14,953 nucleotides of DNA from an uncultured Collinsella sp. (GTDB lineage Bacteria > Actinomycetota > Coriobacteriia > Coriobacteriales > Coriobacteriaceae). The notes under the pieces were generated by a model. That model was not told the origin of the DNA. It searched no databases and was given only the letters and a program-made list of their open reading frames with translations. The position numbers and the translations under genes are program-made. Below, in pieces: positions 6,419 to 13,593 of this stretch. Location: positions 1 through 14,953 of the forward strand of contig URRJ01000034.1 of assembly GCA_900550205.1 (NCBI GenBank). Direction: 5' to 3'. The first letter of the stretch is position 1; every line of letters begins with the position of its first letter.

Positions 6419-6432
6419 TGCATAAACATGCA
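6419..6432. promoter_or_regulatory. Inverted repeat upstream of the CwlM-like gene
   Basis: TGCATAAACATGCA is an inverted repeat (TGCAT, AAAC, ATGCA) about 70 bp before the CwlM-like start. Just upstream on the minus strand a weak TTGCTA / TATGCA pair could be a promoter overlapping it. The 139-bp gap between this gene and the polyprenyl synthase therefore may carry separate control. Evidence is limited to symmetry. Confidence 0.25.
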
Positions 6433-6489
6433 CTCAACAGTGTAGCAACTTGTACCCAAACGCGCTGCCCACAGGTTTTATGACCCCCG

Positions 6490-7515
6490 CTAGTTGAGGC
6501 GCTCCACAAAGAAATCTGCCATGGAGAGGAACAGCTCGCGTGCGTGCAGGTCAAGCTCAACGTCCTCGATGGCGGCCTTGGCTTTTGCGGTCAGGTCCAG
6601 CGCGTAGGCGTGAGCATATTCGATGGAGCCGGTCTGCTGGAAGATCTCCACGGCACGCGCGAGCTGTGCGGGGTCCTCGGTGCCCGAGGAGAGAATGGCC
6701 TCGACCTCGTCATGATAGCGCTCATTGGACAGGGCATGCACGGCGACGAGCGTGCGCTTGCCCTCGGTGATGTCGGTGCGGAAGTCCTTGTTGGCGGCCT
6801 CTTTGGTGCCGATCAAGTTGAGCAGGTCGTCCTGAATTTGAAAGGCAAGGCCGGTGTGCAGGCCAAAGGCGCGTAGCGCCTCGACCTGCTCTTCGCTGCC
6901 GCCACCGATAATGGCTCCGGCGGCAAGTGGCGTGGCTCCGCTGTAATACGCGGTCTTGTGCGTGGCCATGTCCAGATAGTCGTCGACCGAGATGTCAAAA
7001 CGACCGTCGCGGACCCAGCCCAGGTCGAGTGCTTGGCCCTCGATGGTACGGACGATCATCTCGGTAAGCTCGTGGAGCACGCGAAGCTTCACGTCGGACT
7101 CCAGCGTGGGGTCGTCGAGAACCGTCTTGGTGACCATGGTGAGCGCCAGGTCGCCGCAGTTGATGGCAAGCCCCGTGCCCTCGGTGAGGTGCATGCAGGG
7201 TTTGCCGCGACGCAGCTGTCCGTTGTCTGCGATATCGTCGTGGATCAGTGCGCCCGACTGGAAGTGCTCGATAGCCGCTGCGGCGCTGCGGGCGCTCTCG
7301 AAGCTGCCGCCCACCGCGGCGGCAGCGAGCATGCAGATGAGCGGGCGGTGGCGTTTACCGGCGTTGGCCGTAAATGCCGAAAGTGGTGCGTACAGGTAAC
7401 GCTCGATATCGGCAGAGGTCGCCTGTCCGTCAAAGAATGTGGCCAGATAATCGTTGATTTGGCCAAAGTGCTGGGCTAAAAAGCTGGTAAACGGACTGGA
7501 CACGGGTTCTCGCAT
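6490..7515 (-). CDS. Trans-polyprenyl diphosphate synthase (geranylgeranyl/polyprenyl type)
   Basis: The enzyme condenses isopentenyl diphosphate with allylic diphosphates to make linear isoprenoid chains for quinones, carriers or other lipids. With the start at 7515 it is 341 residues, normal for the family. It shows GKRHRP (53-58, substrate binding), the first Asp-rich motif HDDIAD (Asp93, Asp94, Asp97) and the second motif QIQDDLLN (Asp229, Asp230, Asn233). Asn in the last motif position is an accepted variant. Chain length cannot be read reliably by eye. The frame is open up to an ATG at 7611, but no ribosome binding site precedes that or the ATG at 7554. The ATG at 7515 has AGAAAG close upstream, and a GTG at 7503 is also possible. 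It follows the PTS gene closely and may be co-transcribed, though the functions are unrelated. Confidence 0.88.
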   Translation of the reverse strand: MREPVSSPFTSFLAQHFGQINDYLATFFDGQATSADIERYLYAPLSAFTANAGKRHRPLICMLAAAAVGGSFESARSAAAAIEHFQSGALIHDDIADNGQLRRGKPCMHLTEGTGLAINCGDLALTMVTKTVLDDPTLESDVKLRVLHELTEMIVRTIEGQALDLGWVRDGRFDISVDDYLDMATHKTAYYSGATPLAAGAIIGGGSEEQVEALRAFGLHTGLAFQIQDDLLNLIGTKEAANKDFRTDITEGKRTLVAVHALSNERYHDEVEAILSSGTEDPAQLARAVEIFQQTGSIEYAHAYALDLTAKAKAAIEDVELDLHARELFLSMADFFVERLN

Positions 7516-7629
7516 TCTTTCTGAGGTTGCATCGATGTAGTGCGCAGGCAACATATTGCCACATTGTGCCTGCCTGCGTGGCAGGTTTGGGGATTTAAGG
7601 CAACGGCGCATGTCGGACGAGTTTCGTAG

Positions 7630-10080
7630 TTAGACCAGTCCAAAGTGTTCAAGCGCCTTGATAACGCCGTCGTGATCGACCGAATCGGTGATGTAGTCCG
7701 CGCGCTTTTTGAGATAGTCCGGTGCATTGCCCATGGCGATGCCGACGTCGACGGCATTCATCAGCGAGATGTCATTGCTGGCATCACCGATGCCATACAC
7801 CGTTCCATGGTTGGGGTCGAGAGCGTCGAGTACGGACTGGATACCCTCGCGCTTGGTACATTCGCGAGGCGAAATCTCGGTCACTTCGAGCTCGAGCTCA
7901 TTAAAGCAGAGCAGCGACTCAAGCGCTTGATTCTGGGCGATGCAGTTGGCAAGCGACGTGGACATTAAGATCTTGTAGGCGCTGTAATGTTGCAGTTGCG
8001 TAATTGCATCGCCCACGGTGCGGGCGTATCCAGGGGCGTCGGGTGCATCAGCACTCATGCGAACGACGCCGTTGAGTCCCTCAAAACGAATCACTTCGTC
8101 CGATTGCTCAAGAATGGGAGCAAGGCGCTGCAGCATGCCGGGCGTCATCGCCAAATCGCGAATCACGTGTCCCTCAAGTTCGACATAGCCACCCGCGAGG
8201 CAGACGATGCCGGTCCAGGGCAGCTCGAGCAGCTTTGGATGGATGCAGCTCAGCGTGCGCCCTGTGCAGATAAACGCCATATTGCCCTTGGCAACAAAAT
8301 CACGGATGGCTTGCGAGACCGCTTCATTGGGATAGGGGGAGAGGTCTCGCTCATCCTCGGGGAGCTCTTGGGCGAGTTTGGGATCTTGCCAAGCGAGCGT
8401 ACCGTCGATGTCGAAGAAGCAGATGTCGCCGTTCTTTTTTGCGATTCCAACGGTGGGGGAGGGTGGAGTGGCGGGGACAAAGCCCGGTTCGAGCCCCATG
8501 ATTCGATCAAAGTGCTCTTTGATACGGGGAACGGAGATGCCAATGATTACCTGAGCCGTTTTGCCGGTGACGATGAGACCCTTGGCGCCCGCCGCGACGA
8601 AGGCTGCGTTGTCTGCGACAATGGAAGGGTCTGCGACCTCGACGCGCAGCCGCGTGGCGCAATTGGTCGCTCCTACAATATTGCTAACGCCACCCAAGAG
8701 CGCAACGACTTGCTCAGCAAGCAGATGATCTTGGGATGATTGGTTGTCGGTGTCGTTTTGGGCCGCGCCTTCTTTGGCAGAGCTTTTTCCCGTCAGATGT
8801 GCGAGCACTGCATCGCTGGCGATACGATCTTCGCGGCCTGGGGTTTTTAGGTCGAAAGCCAGAATGAGGCCCCGGAAGACCAGAAAAAAGACAGCGCTAA
8901 ACATCAGTCCGATACCGAGCGCCAAAAGGTAGGAGCCGGCATGTATTCGCATGAGTGGGATGAAGTTGAAGGCCGTCATTTCCATGAGACCGCCCGAGAA
9001 GATGCCGACGATACCGAAGAGGTTCATGGTCATGGCAAGGCAGGAGGATAGGACGGCATAGAGCAAAAAGAGTCCGGGATAGGTGAACATAAAGAGAAAC
9101 TCGAGCGGCTCGGTGACGCCGCAGATCACCGAGGCGACGATGGCGGGCAAAAGGATGACCTTAAGGCCGGCGCGGCGTTCGGGTTGGGCGGTGAAATAGA
9201 ATGCTGCCGCGATGGCGGGAAGGCCAAAGAGCTTGCCCCAGCCGGTGGCGGTAAAACCTGCCCAGGGTGCAAGATCATTTAAAGGGCGCGTGCTATGGGA
9301 GAGAATGGGGAGCAGGTTGGTCCACGTGGCGTAAATACCGTCGTTAATGACCAGATTGTCGTAATAGATGGGCATGTAGAGCAGGTGGTGCAGCCCCATG
9401 GGCTCGAGTGCTCGCTCCAAAAACACAAAGATGCCCACGCCGAAGGGGCCGACGCCCGCAAGTGCGTGGCGCAGCGTTTCGGTCACAGCGTATGCGAAGG
9501 GCACGATGGCGGCCGAGATAGCGGCAAGGGCAAACACGGCAAAAAAGCTGATGAGGTAGACCAGCGAGGAACCCGAGAAGGTGCCGAGCCAATCGGGAAC
9601 CTTGGCATCGTAGAAGCGGTCATGGATGGCGACGACGGTTGCCGATACCGCCAGCGGGCCGATAATGCCGGTGTCGAGCGTCTTGATGCCGTCGATGACG
9701 GTGATACCGTTGGCGGGGGTCAAAGATGACGGGTACTTAAGTCCAAGGTTGTCTCCGCTCAGCTTAATGATCTCGCTCAAAAAGAAGCAATAGGCAAAAT
9801 AGGCCACGAGTGCCTCGAGGCAGCAGCGTGCAGGTTGCTTTTGGGCAAGACCGATGGGCAACGCTACGGCAAAAAGGAGCGGGAGACGTTTAAAGACCGT
9901 CCACGAGCCGCGCTGGATGATGGTCCAGAAAACGTACCAAGGGGTTCCGTATACGGCGAGATCGCCGACGATGTCCGCAGACGTTGCGAGGGCGGAGACG
10001 CCGACCATAAGGCCCGATATGGAAAACAGCATGGCGGGCGCGAACATTGCTCCGCCAAAGCGTTGGATTTTTTGCAGCAT
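7630..10080 (-). CDS. Alpha-glucoside-type PTS EIIC-EIIB permease fused to a Cof-like HAD phosphatase
   Basis: An 816-residue fusion. Residues 1 to about 420 are an EIIC sugar channel starting MLQKIQRFGGAMF, nearly the same opening as the maltose-6-phosphate-forming permease GlvC/MalP, with the conserved GVTEPLEF motif. About 450-540 is EIIB, with the phosphorylated Cys474 in NCATRLRVEV. After a Pro-rich link, about 550-816 is a HAD domain of Cof type: DIDGT (Asp557 nucleophile, Asp559), ICTGRT, KREGI and GDASND (Asp766, Asp770). EIICB imports and phosphorylates the sugar using phosphate from EIIA; none is encoded here. The HAD part could remove that phosphate or act on another phosphorylated metabolite. 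Normal GlvC/MalP proteins are about 530 residues and lack this domain. The start at 10080 fits the family and follows GAGAGG; an upstream ATG at 10098 is less likely. The divergent regulator at 10308 probably controls it. Confidence 0.9.
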   Translation of the reverse strand: MLQKIQRFGGAMFAPAMLFSISGLMVGVSALATSADIVGDLAVYGTPWYVFWTIIQRGSWTVFKRLPLLFAVALPIGLAQKQPARCCLEALVAYFAYCFFLSEIIKLSGDNLGLKYPSSLTPANGITVIDGIKTLDTGIIGPLAVSATVVAIHDRFYDAKVPDWLGTFSGSSLVYLISFFAVFALAAISAAIVPFAYAVTETLRHALAGVGPFGVGIFVFLERALEPMGLHHLLYMPIYYDNLVINDGIYATWTNLLPILSHSTRPLNDLAPWAGFTATGWGKLFGLPAIAAAFYFTAQPERRAGLKVILLPAIVASVICGVTEPLEFLFMFTYPGLFLLYAVLSSCLAMTMNLFGIVGIFSGGLMEMTAFNFIPLMRIHAGSYLLALGIGLMFSAVFFLVFRGLILAFDLKTPGREDRIASDAVLAHLTGKSSAKEGAAQNDTDNQSSQDHLLAEQVVALLGGVSNIVGATNCATRLRVEVADPSIVADNAAFVAAGAKGLIVTGKTAQVIIGISVPRIKEHFDRIMGLEPGFVPATPPSPTVGIAKKNGDICFFDIDGTLAWQDPKLAQELPEDERDLSPYPNEAVSQAIRDFVAKGNMAFICTGRTLSCIHPKLLELPWTGIVCLAGGYVELEGHVIRDLAMTPGMLQRLAPILEQSDEVIRFEGLNGVVRMSADAPDAPGYARTVGDAITQLQHYSAYKILMSTSLANCIAQNQALESLLCFNELELEVTEISPRECTKREGIQSVLDALDPNHGTVYGIGDASNDISLMNAVDVGIAMGNAPDYLKKRADYITDSVDHDGVIKALEHFGLV

Positions 10081-10123
10081 GTTCTGCCTCTCGACCATAA
10101 GCCCGCCGTGTCTGCGGTGGAAC

Positions 10124-10131
10124 GTTTAAAC
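10124..10131. promoter_or_regulatory. HutC-type operator GTTTAAAC near the PTS transcription start
   Basis: The perfect palindrome GTTTAAAC fits GTnTAnAC, the known HutC-subfamily pattern. It lies between the -10-like TACAAT (plus-strand 10141-10146) and the PTS start, about where transcription would begin, a usual position for repression. Confidence 0.5.
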
Positions 10132-10140
10132 AATGAGTTA

Positions 10141-10146
10141 ATTGTA
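10141..10146 (-). promoter_or_regulatory. Candidate -10 element of the PTS-HAD gene
   Basis: TACAAT on the minus strand matches the -10 consensus at 5 of 6 bases and lies 60 bp before the PTS start. No good -35 sits 16-18 bp upstream, which is compatible with an activator-dependent or weak promoter. A perfect palindrome GATTCGAATC (10179-10188) lies further upstream. Confidence 0.35.
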
Positions 10147-10210
10147 GGGGAGTGAGCGTTCGCCACATTGATGGTTTTGATTCGAATCGATTGGAGTATC
10201 ACGGGCGCCG

Positions 10211-10253
10211 TTGACAGTTAATAATCGGTGCTTTGCCGATAGACGGTTTAAAC
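10211..10253 (+). promoter_or_regulatory. Promoter region and second GTTTAAAC operator for the regulator gene
   Basis: A perfect TTGACA (10211-10216) is present, but the bases 16-19 bp downstream make only a poor -10 (around CGATAG, 10237-10242). GTTTAAAC (10246-10253) follows immediately, centred 122 bp from the first copy. Both copies share GTTTAAACAA. The site would cover the start of transcription and suggests autoregulation. Confidence 0.4.
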
Positions 10254-10307
10254 AACCCAAAGAAATGCTATCGTGCCTAGCCAAGCATATTAATTAGAGG
10301 TGGAACA

Positions 10308-11027
10308 ATGCCAAAAGCGATATACGAAGGAATCTACCGAGAAATACGCTCGCGCATCATTAATGGGACCTATGCGTTTCAGGAGATGCTGCCAACCGAA
10401 GCTGAGTTGACCGCGGAGTTCGGATGTACTCGCAATACCGTCCGTCGCGCCTTGGGCATGCTGGCCGACGGGATGTTTGTGCAGCCCATACACGGCAAGG
10501 GCGTGCGCGTTATTTGGCTTAAGGGCGAAACCGACATGTTGGGTGCACTCGAGGAAGTCGAGTCGTTTGGCGAATTTGCAAAGCGCAACAATGCCGTCGC
10601 ATCGACGGACGTTAAGTCTTTTGAACATTTGATCTGCACTGAGCAACTCTCTCGTCGCCTGGGCTTTAAGGTGGGCGAGGAGCTGATTCGCGTGGTACGT
10701 GTCCGAAGTCTCAACGGCAGTGCGCGCCAAGTGGACCATGGCTACTTTTTGGCGTCGATCGCCAAGGGTCTGACCCCCGAGATCGCGGCAGAATCTATCT
10801 ATGACTATCTGGAGCACAAGCGTGGCATCAAAGTGATGGCGAGCCGCCGTACGGTGAGTGTCGAGCTCGCCAACGATGAGGATTGCAGCTATCTTGACCT
10901 CGGCAAATACAACTGCGTTGCCGTCATGGAGAGTCAGTCGTACACCTCGGATGGCATCTTGTTTGAGGTGACGCATGCCCGCACGCATCCTGAGATCTTC
11001 CACTACCGTGTCAACTCCAAGCGATAG
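10308..11027 (+). CDS. GntR/HutC-family transcriptional regulator, TreR-like
   Basis: At 239 residues it has an N-terminal winged helix of GntR type (about 5-70; LPTEAELTAEFGCTRNTVRR is the recognition region) and a C-terminal UTRA effector domain (about 90-235). The stretch around GLTPEIAAESIYDYLE closely resembles the Gram-positive trehalose repressor TreR, which senses trehalose-6-phosphate. The effector here is therefore probably a phosphorylated disaccharide or glucose phosphate, fitting the divergent PTS gene. GAGGTGG precedes the ATG. Palindromes of the HutC pattern flank the gene on the PTS side and occur twice before the ABC operon downstream. No phosphotrehalase gene is in the window, so I do not give the name treR. 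The family is certain; the effector is inferred. Confidence 0.92.
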   Translation: MPKAIYEGIYREIRSRIINGTYAFQEMLPTEAELTAEFGCTRNTVRRALGMLADGMFVQPIHGKGVRVIWLKGETDMLGALEEVESFGEFAKRNNAVASTDVKSFEHLICTEQLSRRLGFKVGEELIRVVRVRSLNGSARQVDHGYFLASIAKGLTPEIAAESIYDYLEHKRGIKVMASRRTVSVELANDEDCSYLDLGKYNCVAVMESQSYTSDGILFEVTHARTHPEIFHYRVNSKR

Positions 11028-11067
11028 TCGGCTAGCTCGCAGCCTGACGAGACCCGTGCCCTCAAAG

Positions 11068-11120
11068 AGAAAACGCCCGGTCAAACCGACGATGCATCGG
11101 CTTGACCGGGCGTTTTTCTC
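11068..11120 (+). terminator. Intrinsic terminator after the regulator gene
   Basis: A 14-bp stem (11071-11084 with 11102-11115) is extended inward by CCGA/TCGG (11086-11089 with 11097-11100), and five T (11113-11117) follow. It isolates the regulator from the ABC operon. Confidence 0.9.
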
Positions 11121-11139
11121 TGCATTCGATAACAAATAA

Positions 11140-11151
11140 TTGTTTATACAA
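11140..11151. promoter_or_regulatory. HutC-type operator-like site upstream of the ABC operon, site 3
   Basis: TTGTTTATACAA differs at one base from the perfect palindrome TTGTTTAAACAA. Its core GTTTATAC fits GTnTAnAC. It lies 20 bp after the regulator's terminator and about 190 bp before the binding-protein gene. Confidence 0.45.
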
Positions 11152-11214
11152 AACTTGTCAAGTATCAAGTTGAAATTACCGTTCACCGAAGTTTTTCTAC
11201 CGCTCTAGTAATAC

Positions 11215-11226
11215 TTGTTCAAACAA
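11215..11226. promoter_or_regulatory. HutC-type operator-like site upstream of the ABC operon, site 4
   Basis: TTGTTCAAACAA has one mismatch to TTGTTTAAACAA; its core GTTCAAAC departs from GTnTAnAC at one base. TAGTAA/TAATAC just upstream (11206-11214) and TATCGT/TACAAA downstream (11241-11251) are candidate -10 elements. I cannot place the promoter with confidence, but the site is where one would be. Confidence 0.4.
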
Positions 11227-11260
11227 CTAGCCAAATAGCGTATCGTACAAATCAGCAAAA

Positions 11261-11311
11261 GGGGCAAAGTCCCCGAGCCAATCTCCGAAGGCGGCGGCAA
11301 AGGGTGCCGCC
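11261..11311 (+). promoter_or_regulatory. Two small hairpins in the 5' UTR of the ABC operon
   Basis: GGGG (11261-11264) pairs with CCCC (11271-11274), and GGCGGCA (11293-11299) pairs with TGCCGCC (11305-11311) around a 5-base loop. The second stem ends 9 nt before the ribosome binding site (AAAGGGTGG, 11320-11328). Neither has a T-run. They may stabilise the mRNA or shape translation of the highly expressed binding protein. Confidence 0.4.
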
Positions 11312-11334
11312 ACGGTGTGAAAGGGTGGATTGTA

Positions 11335-12651
11335 ATGAAGAACGAAATGAGCAGAAGGCAGTTCCTGGGCTTTGCTGGTTCCGCGGCTGCGGTTCTTGGT
11401 CTGGGTCTCGTGGGCTGCGGTGGTTCTGCCGGCTCCGGCTCCTCTGCTTCTGGTGACGCTGCCGAGGTCTACTTCCTCCAATTCAAGCCCGAGGTCGACA
11501 AGGAGTGGAAGGAGATCGCCAAGGCGTACAAGAAGGAGAAGGGCGTCGAGGTCAAGATCGTGACCGCCGCCTCCAACACCTACGAGGAGAAGCTCAAGTC
11601 CGAGATGTCCAAGAGCTCCGCTCCGACCCTGTTCCAGGTCAACGGCCCCACCGGTCTTAAGAACTGGAAGGATTACTGCGCCGACCTGTCCGATACCAAG
11701 CTCCGCGGTGAGCTCATTGACGACTCCCTGGCTCTGCAGTCCGATGGCAAGGATCTGGGTATCGACTGGGTCCAGGAGAGCTACGGCATCATCTACAACA
11801 AGCAGCTGCTCGAGAAGGCTGGCTACAAGGCCGAGGACATCAACTCCTTCGACAAGCTGAAGGCTTGTGCCGACGACATCCAGGCCCGCAAGGACGAGCT
11901 TGGTGTTGAGGGTGCCTTCACTTCCGCCGGCATGGACGACTCCTCCAGCTGGCGCTACACCACCCACCTCGCCAACCTCCCGCTCTACTACGAGTTCGAG
12001 AAGGAGCACAACCAGGAGGACGACGAGATTAAGGGCGAGTATCTCGACAACTTCAAGCAGATCTTCGACCTGTACATCACCGACTCCACCTGCGATCCTT
12101 CGCAGCTTGCCTCCAAGACCGGCGACGACGCCACCAACGAGTTCGCAACCGGCAAGGCCGTCTTCTATCAGAACGGTTCTTGGGCCTACGCTGACCTCAC
12201 CAAGGCCGGCATGACCGACGATCAGATTGGCATGATGCCCATCTACATCGGTGTCGACGGCGAGGAGAACCAGGGCCTGTGCTCCGGCGGCGAGAACTAC
12301 TGGTGCGTCAGCTCCCAGGCTTCCGAGGATGCCCAGAAGGCCACCGAGGACTTCATGTATTGGTGCGTCACTTCTGACACCGCCACCAGCATCATCGCTG
12401 ACAAGATGGGTCTGACCGCTCCGTTCAAGAGCGCCAAGGAAACCACCAACGTCTTCTCGCAGCAGGCCGTTGCCATGGCCAAAGACGGCAAGAAGACCGT
12501 TGCTTGGGACTTCGTCTACATCCCCTCTGAGGAGTGGAAGAAGAACCTCAAGCAGGCTCTGATCGCCTACGCTGCCGATAACAGCAAGTGGGACGGCGTC
12601 AAGAACGCCTTCGTCGATGGCTGGAAGACCGAGAAGGCCGCTTCCGAGTAA
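11335..12651 (+). CDS. Carbohydrate ABC transporter substrate-binding lipoprotein with Tat signal
   Basis: This 438-residue protein is a family-1 (MalE-like) binding protein that captures a sugar outside the membrane and delivers it to the two permeases that follow. The signal region has a twin-Arg motif (SRRQFLG, residues 6-12), a hydrophobic stretch and the lipobox LVGC with Cys28, so it is probably exported folded by Tat and anchored by lipid at Cys28. The mature part has the family's usual features, including a Tyr/Trp-rich region and FATGKAVFYQNGSW in the second lobe. The ATG at 11335 follows AAAGGGTGG; an in-frame GTG at 11317 is less likely. Codon use is strongly biased to C-ending and G-ending codons, as expected for high expression. 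A stable hairpin lies between it and the first permease. The substrate is probably an oligo- or disaccharide, not determinable here. Confidence 0.92.
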   Translation: MKNEMSRRQFLGFAGSAAAVLGLGLVGCGGSAGSGSSASGDAAEVYFLQFKPEVDKEWKEIAKAYKKEKGVEVKIVTAASNTYEEKLKSEMSKSSAPTLFQVNGPTGLKNWKDYCADLSDTKLRGELIDDSLALQSDGKDLGIDWVQESYGIIYNKQLLEKAGYKAEDINSFDKLKACADDIQARKDELGVEGAFTSAGMDDSSSWRYTTHLANLPLYYEFEKEHNQEDDEIKGEYLDNFKQIFDLYITDSTCDPSQLASKTGDDATNEFATGKAVFYQNGSWAYADLTKAGMTDDQIGMMPIYIGVDGEENQGLCSGGENYWCVSSQASEDAQKATEDFMYWCVTSDTATSIIADKMGLTAPFKSAKETTNVFSQQAVAMAKDGKKTVAWDFVYIPSEEWKKNLKQALIAYAADNSKWDGVKNAFVDGWKTEKAASE

Positions 12652-12682
12652 GCAGTTGCTGCCCAAGCTATCTGATTAGCGA

Positions 12683-12718
12683 CAGGGGGCGGGCAGACGT
12701 TGGTTTGCCCGCCCCCTG
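12683..12718 (+). other. Intercistronic stem-loop between binding protein and permease genes
   Basis: A perfect 13-bp GC-rich stem (12683-12695 with 12706-12718) has a 10-base loop and no T-run. It lies between the binding-protein stop and the ribosome binding site of the first permease. Such hairpins protect the upstream mRNA end from 3' exonucleases and help yield more binding protein than permease, as known for malE-malF. Confidence 0.7.
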
Positions 12719-12738
12719 CATATTGAAAGGACCCTTTT

Positions 12739-13593
12739 ATGGGCAAAGCACTCAAGCGCTGGTGGCCGCTCTTTATGCTGCCCACGTGCCTGGCGTTTAT
12801 GATCGGGTTCGTGATCCCTTTTATCCAGGGCTTCTATCTCTCGTTCTGCCAGTTTATTACCATTAACAACACGCATTTTGTCGGTATCAAGAATTACGTG
12901 CGCGCGCTGTCCGATTCGCAGTTTGCTACGTCGTTCTTCTTTACGGTGGCGTTTGCCTTCCTGTCGACGGTGCTTATCAACGTGATTGCCCTCGCCATCG
13001 CGCAGGCGCTCACCCGCAAGGCGCTCAAAGGCACCAACATCTTCCGTACGATCTTCTTTATGCCTAACCTGATCGGCGGCATCGTGCTGGGCTACATTTG
13101 GCAGATTCTGATCAACTGCCTGCTCTCCAACGTGGGCGCCCAGCTCATCGCCCTTAACTCTGCTGCTGGCTTCTGGGGCCTTATCATCCTGACCCTGTGG
13201 CAGCAGGTCGGCTACATGATGATTATCTACATCGCTGGTCTGCAGTCCATTCCGTCCGACTACATCGAGGCCGCCAAGGTCGACGGCGCCACGGCATGGC
13301 AGACGTTTTGGAAGGTTAAGATCCCTAACCTGATGCCGACCATCACCATCTGCCTGTTTCTGTCCATCACCAACGGCTTTAAGCTGTTCGACCAGAACCT
13401 CGCCCTTACCGGTGGTGCCCCCGCGCACTCCACCGAGATGCTCGCCCTGAACATCTACAACACGTTCTACTCGCGTGCCGGCATTGCATGGCAGGGCATT
13501 GGCCAGGCCAAGGCAGTCATCTTCTGCATCCTGGTCGTAGCCATCTCTATGATCCAGCTTAAGGCCACGAGGTCCAAGGAGGTGCAGCAGTAA
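12739..13593 (+). CDS. Sugar ABC transporter permease, MalF-like
   Basis: This 284-residue integral membrane protein is one of the two channel subunits of the importer. Six hydrophobic helices are visible, and the cytoplasmic EAA loop reads IEAAKVDGATAWQTFWKVKI at about 176-195, with the conserved Ala-Gly spacing that docks on the ATPase. It lacks the extra N-terminal helices of E. coli MalF, as is usual for MsmF/UgpA-type permeases. AAAGGA precedes the ATG. Its TAA stop overlaps the next ATG by one base (TAATG), so translation of the two permeases is probably coupled. Confidence 0.94.
   Translation: MGKALKRWWPLFMLPTCLAFMIGFVIPFIQGFYLSFCQFITINNTHFVGIKNYVRALSDSQFATSFFFTVAFAFLSTVLINVIALAIAQALTRKALKGTNIFRTIFFMPNLIGGIVLGYIWQILINCLLSNVGAQLIALNSAAGFWGLIILTLWQQVGYMMIIYIAGLQSIPSDYIEAAKVDGATAWQTFWKVKIPNLMPTITICLFLSITNGFKLFDQNLALTGGAPAHSTEMLALNIYNTFYSRAGIAWQGIGQAKAVIFCILVVAISMIQLKATRSKEVQQ

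Noticed and set aside
11227..12666. 479-residue minus-strand frame opposite the binding protein
   Set aside because: It arises from the strong third-base bias of the highly expressed plus-strand gene. Leu/Val/Gly-rich, no ribosome binding site, no domain.
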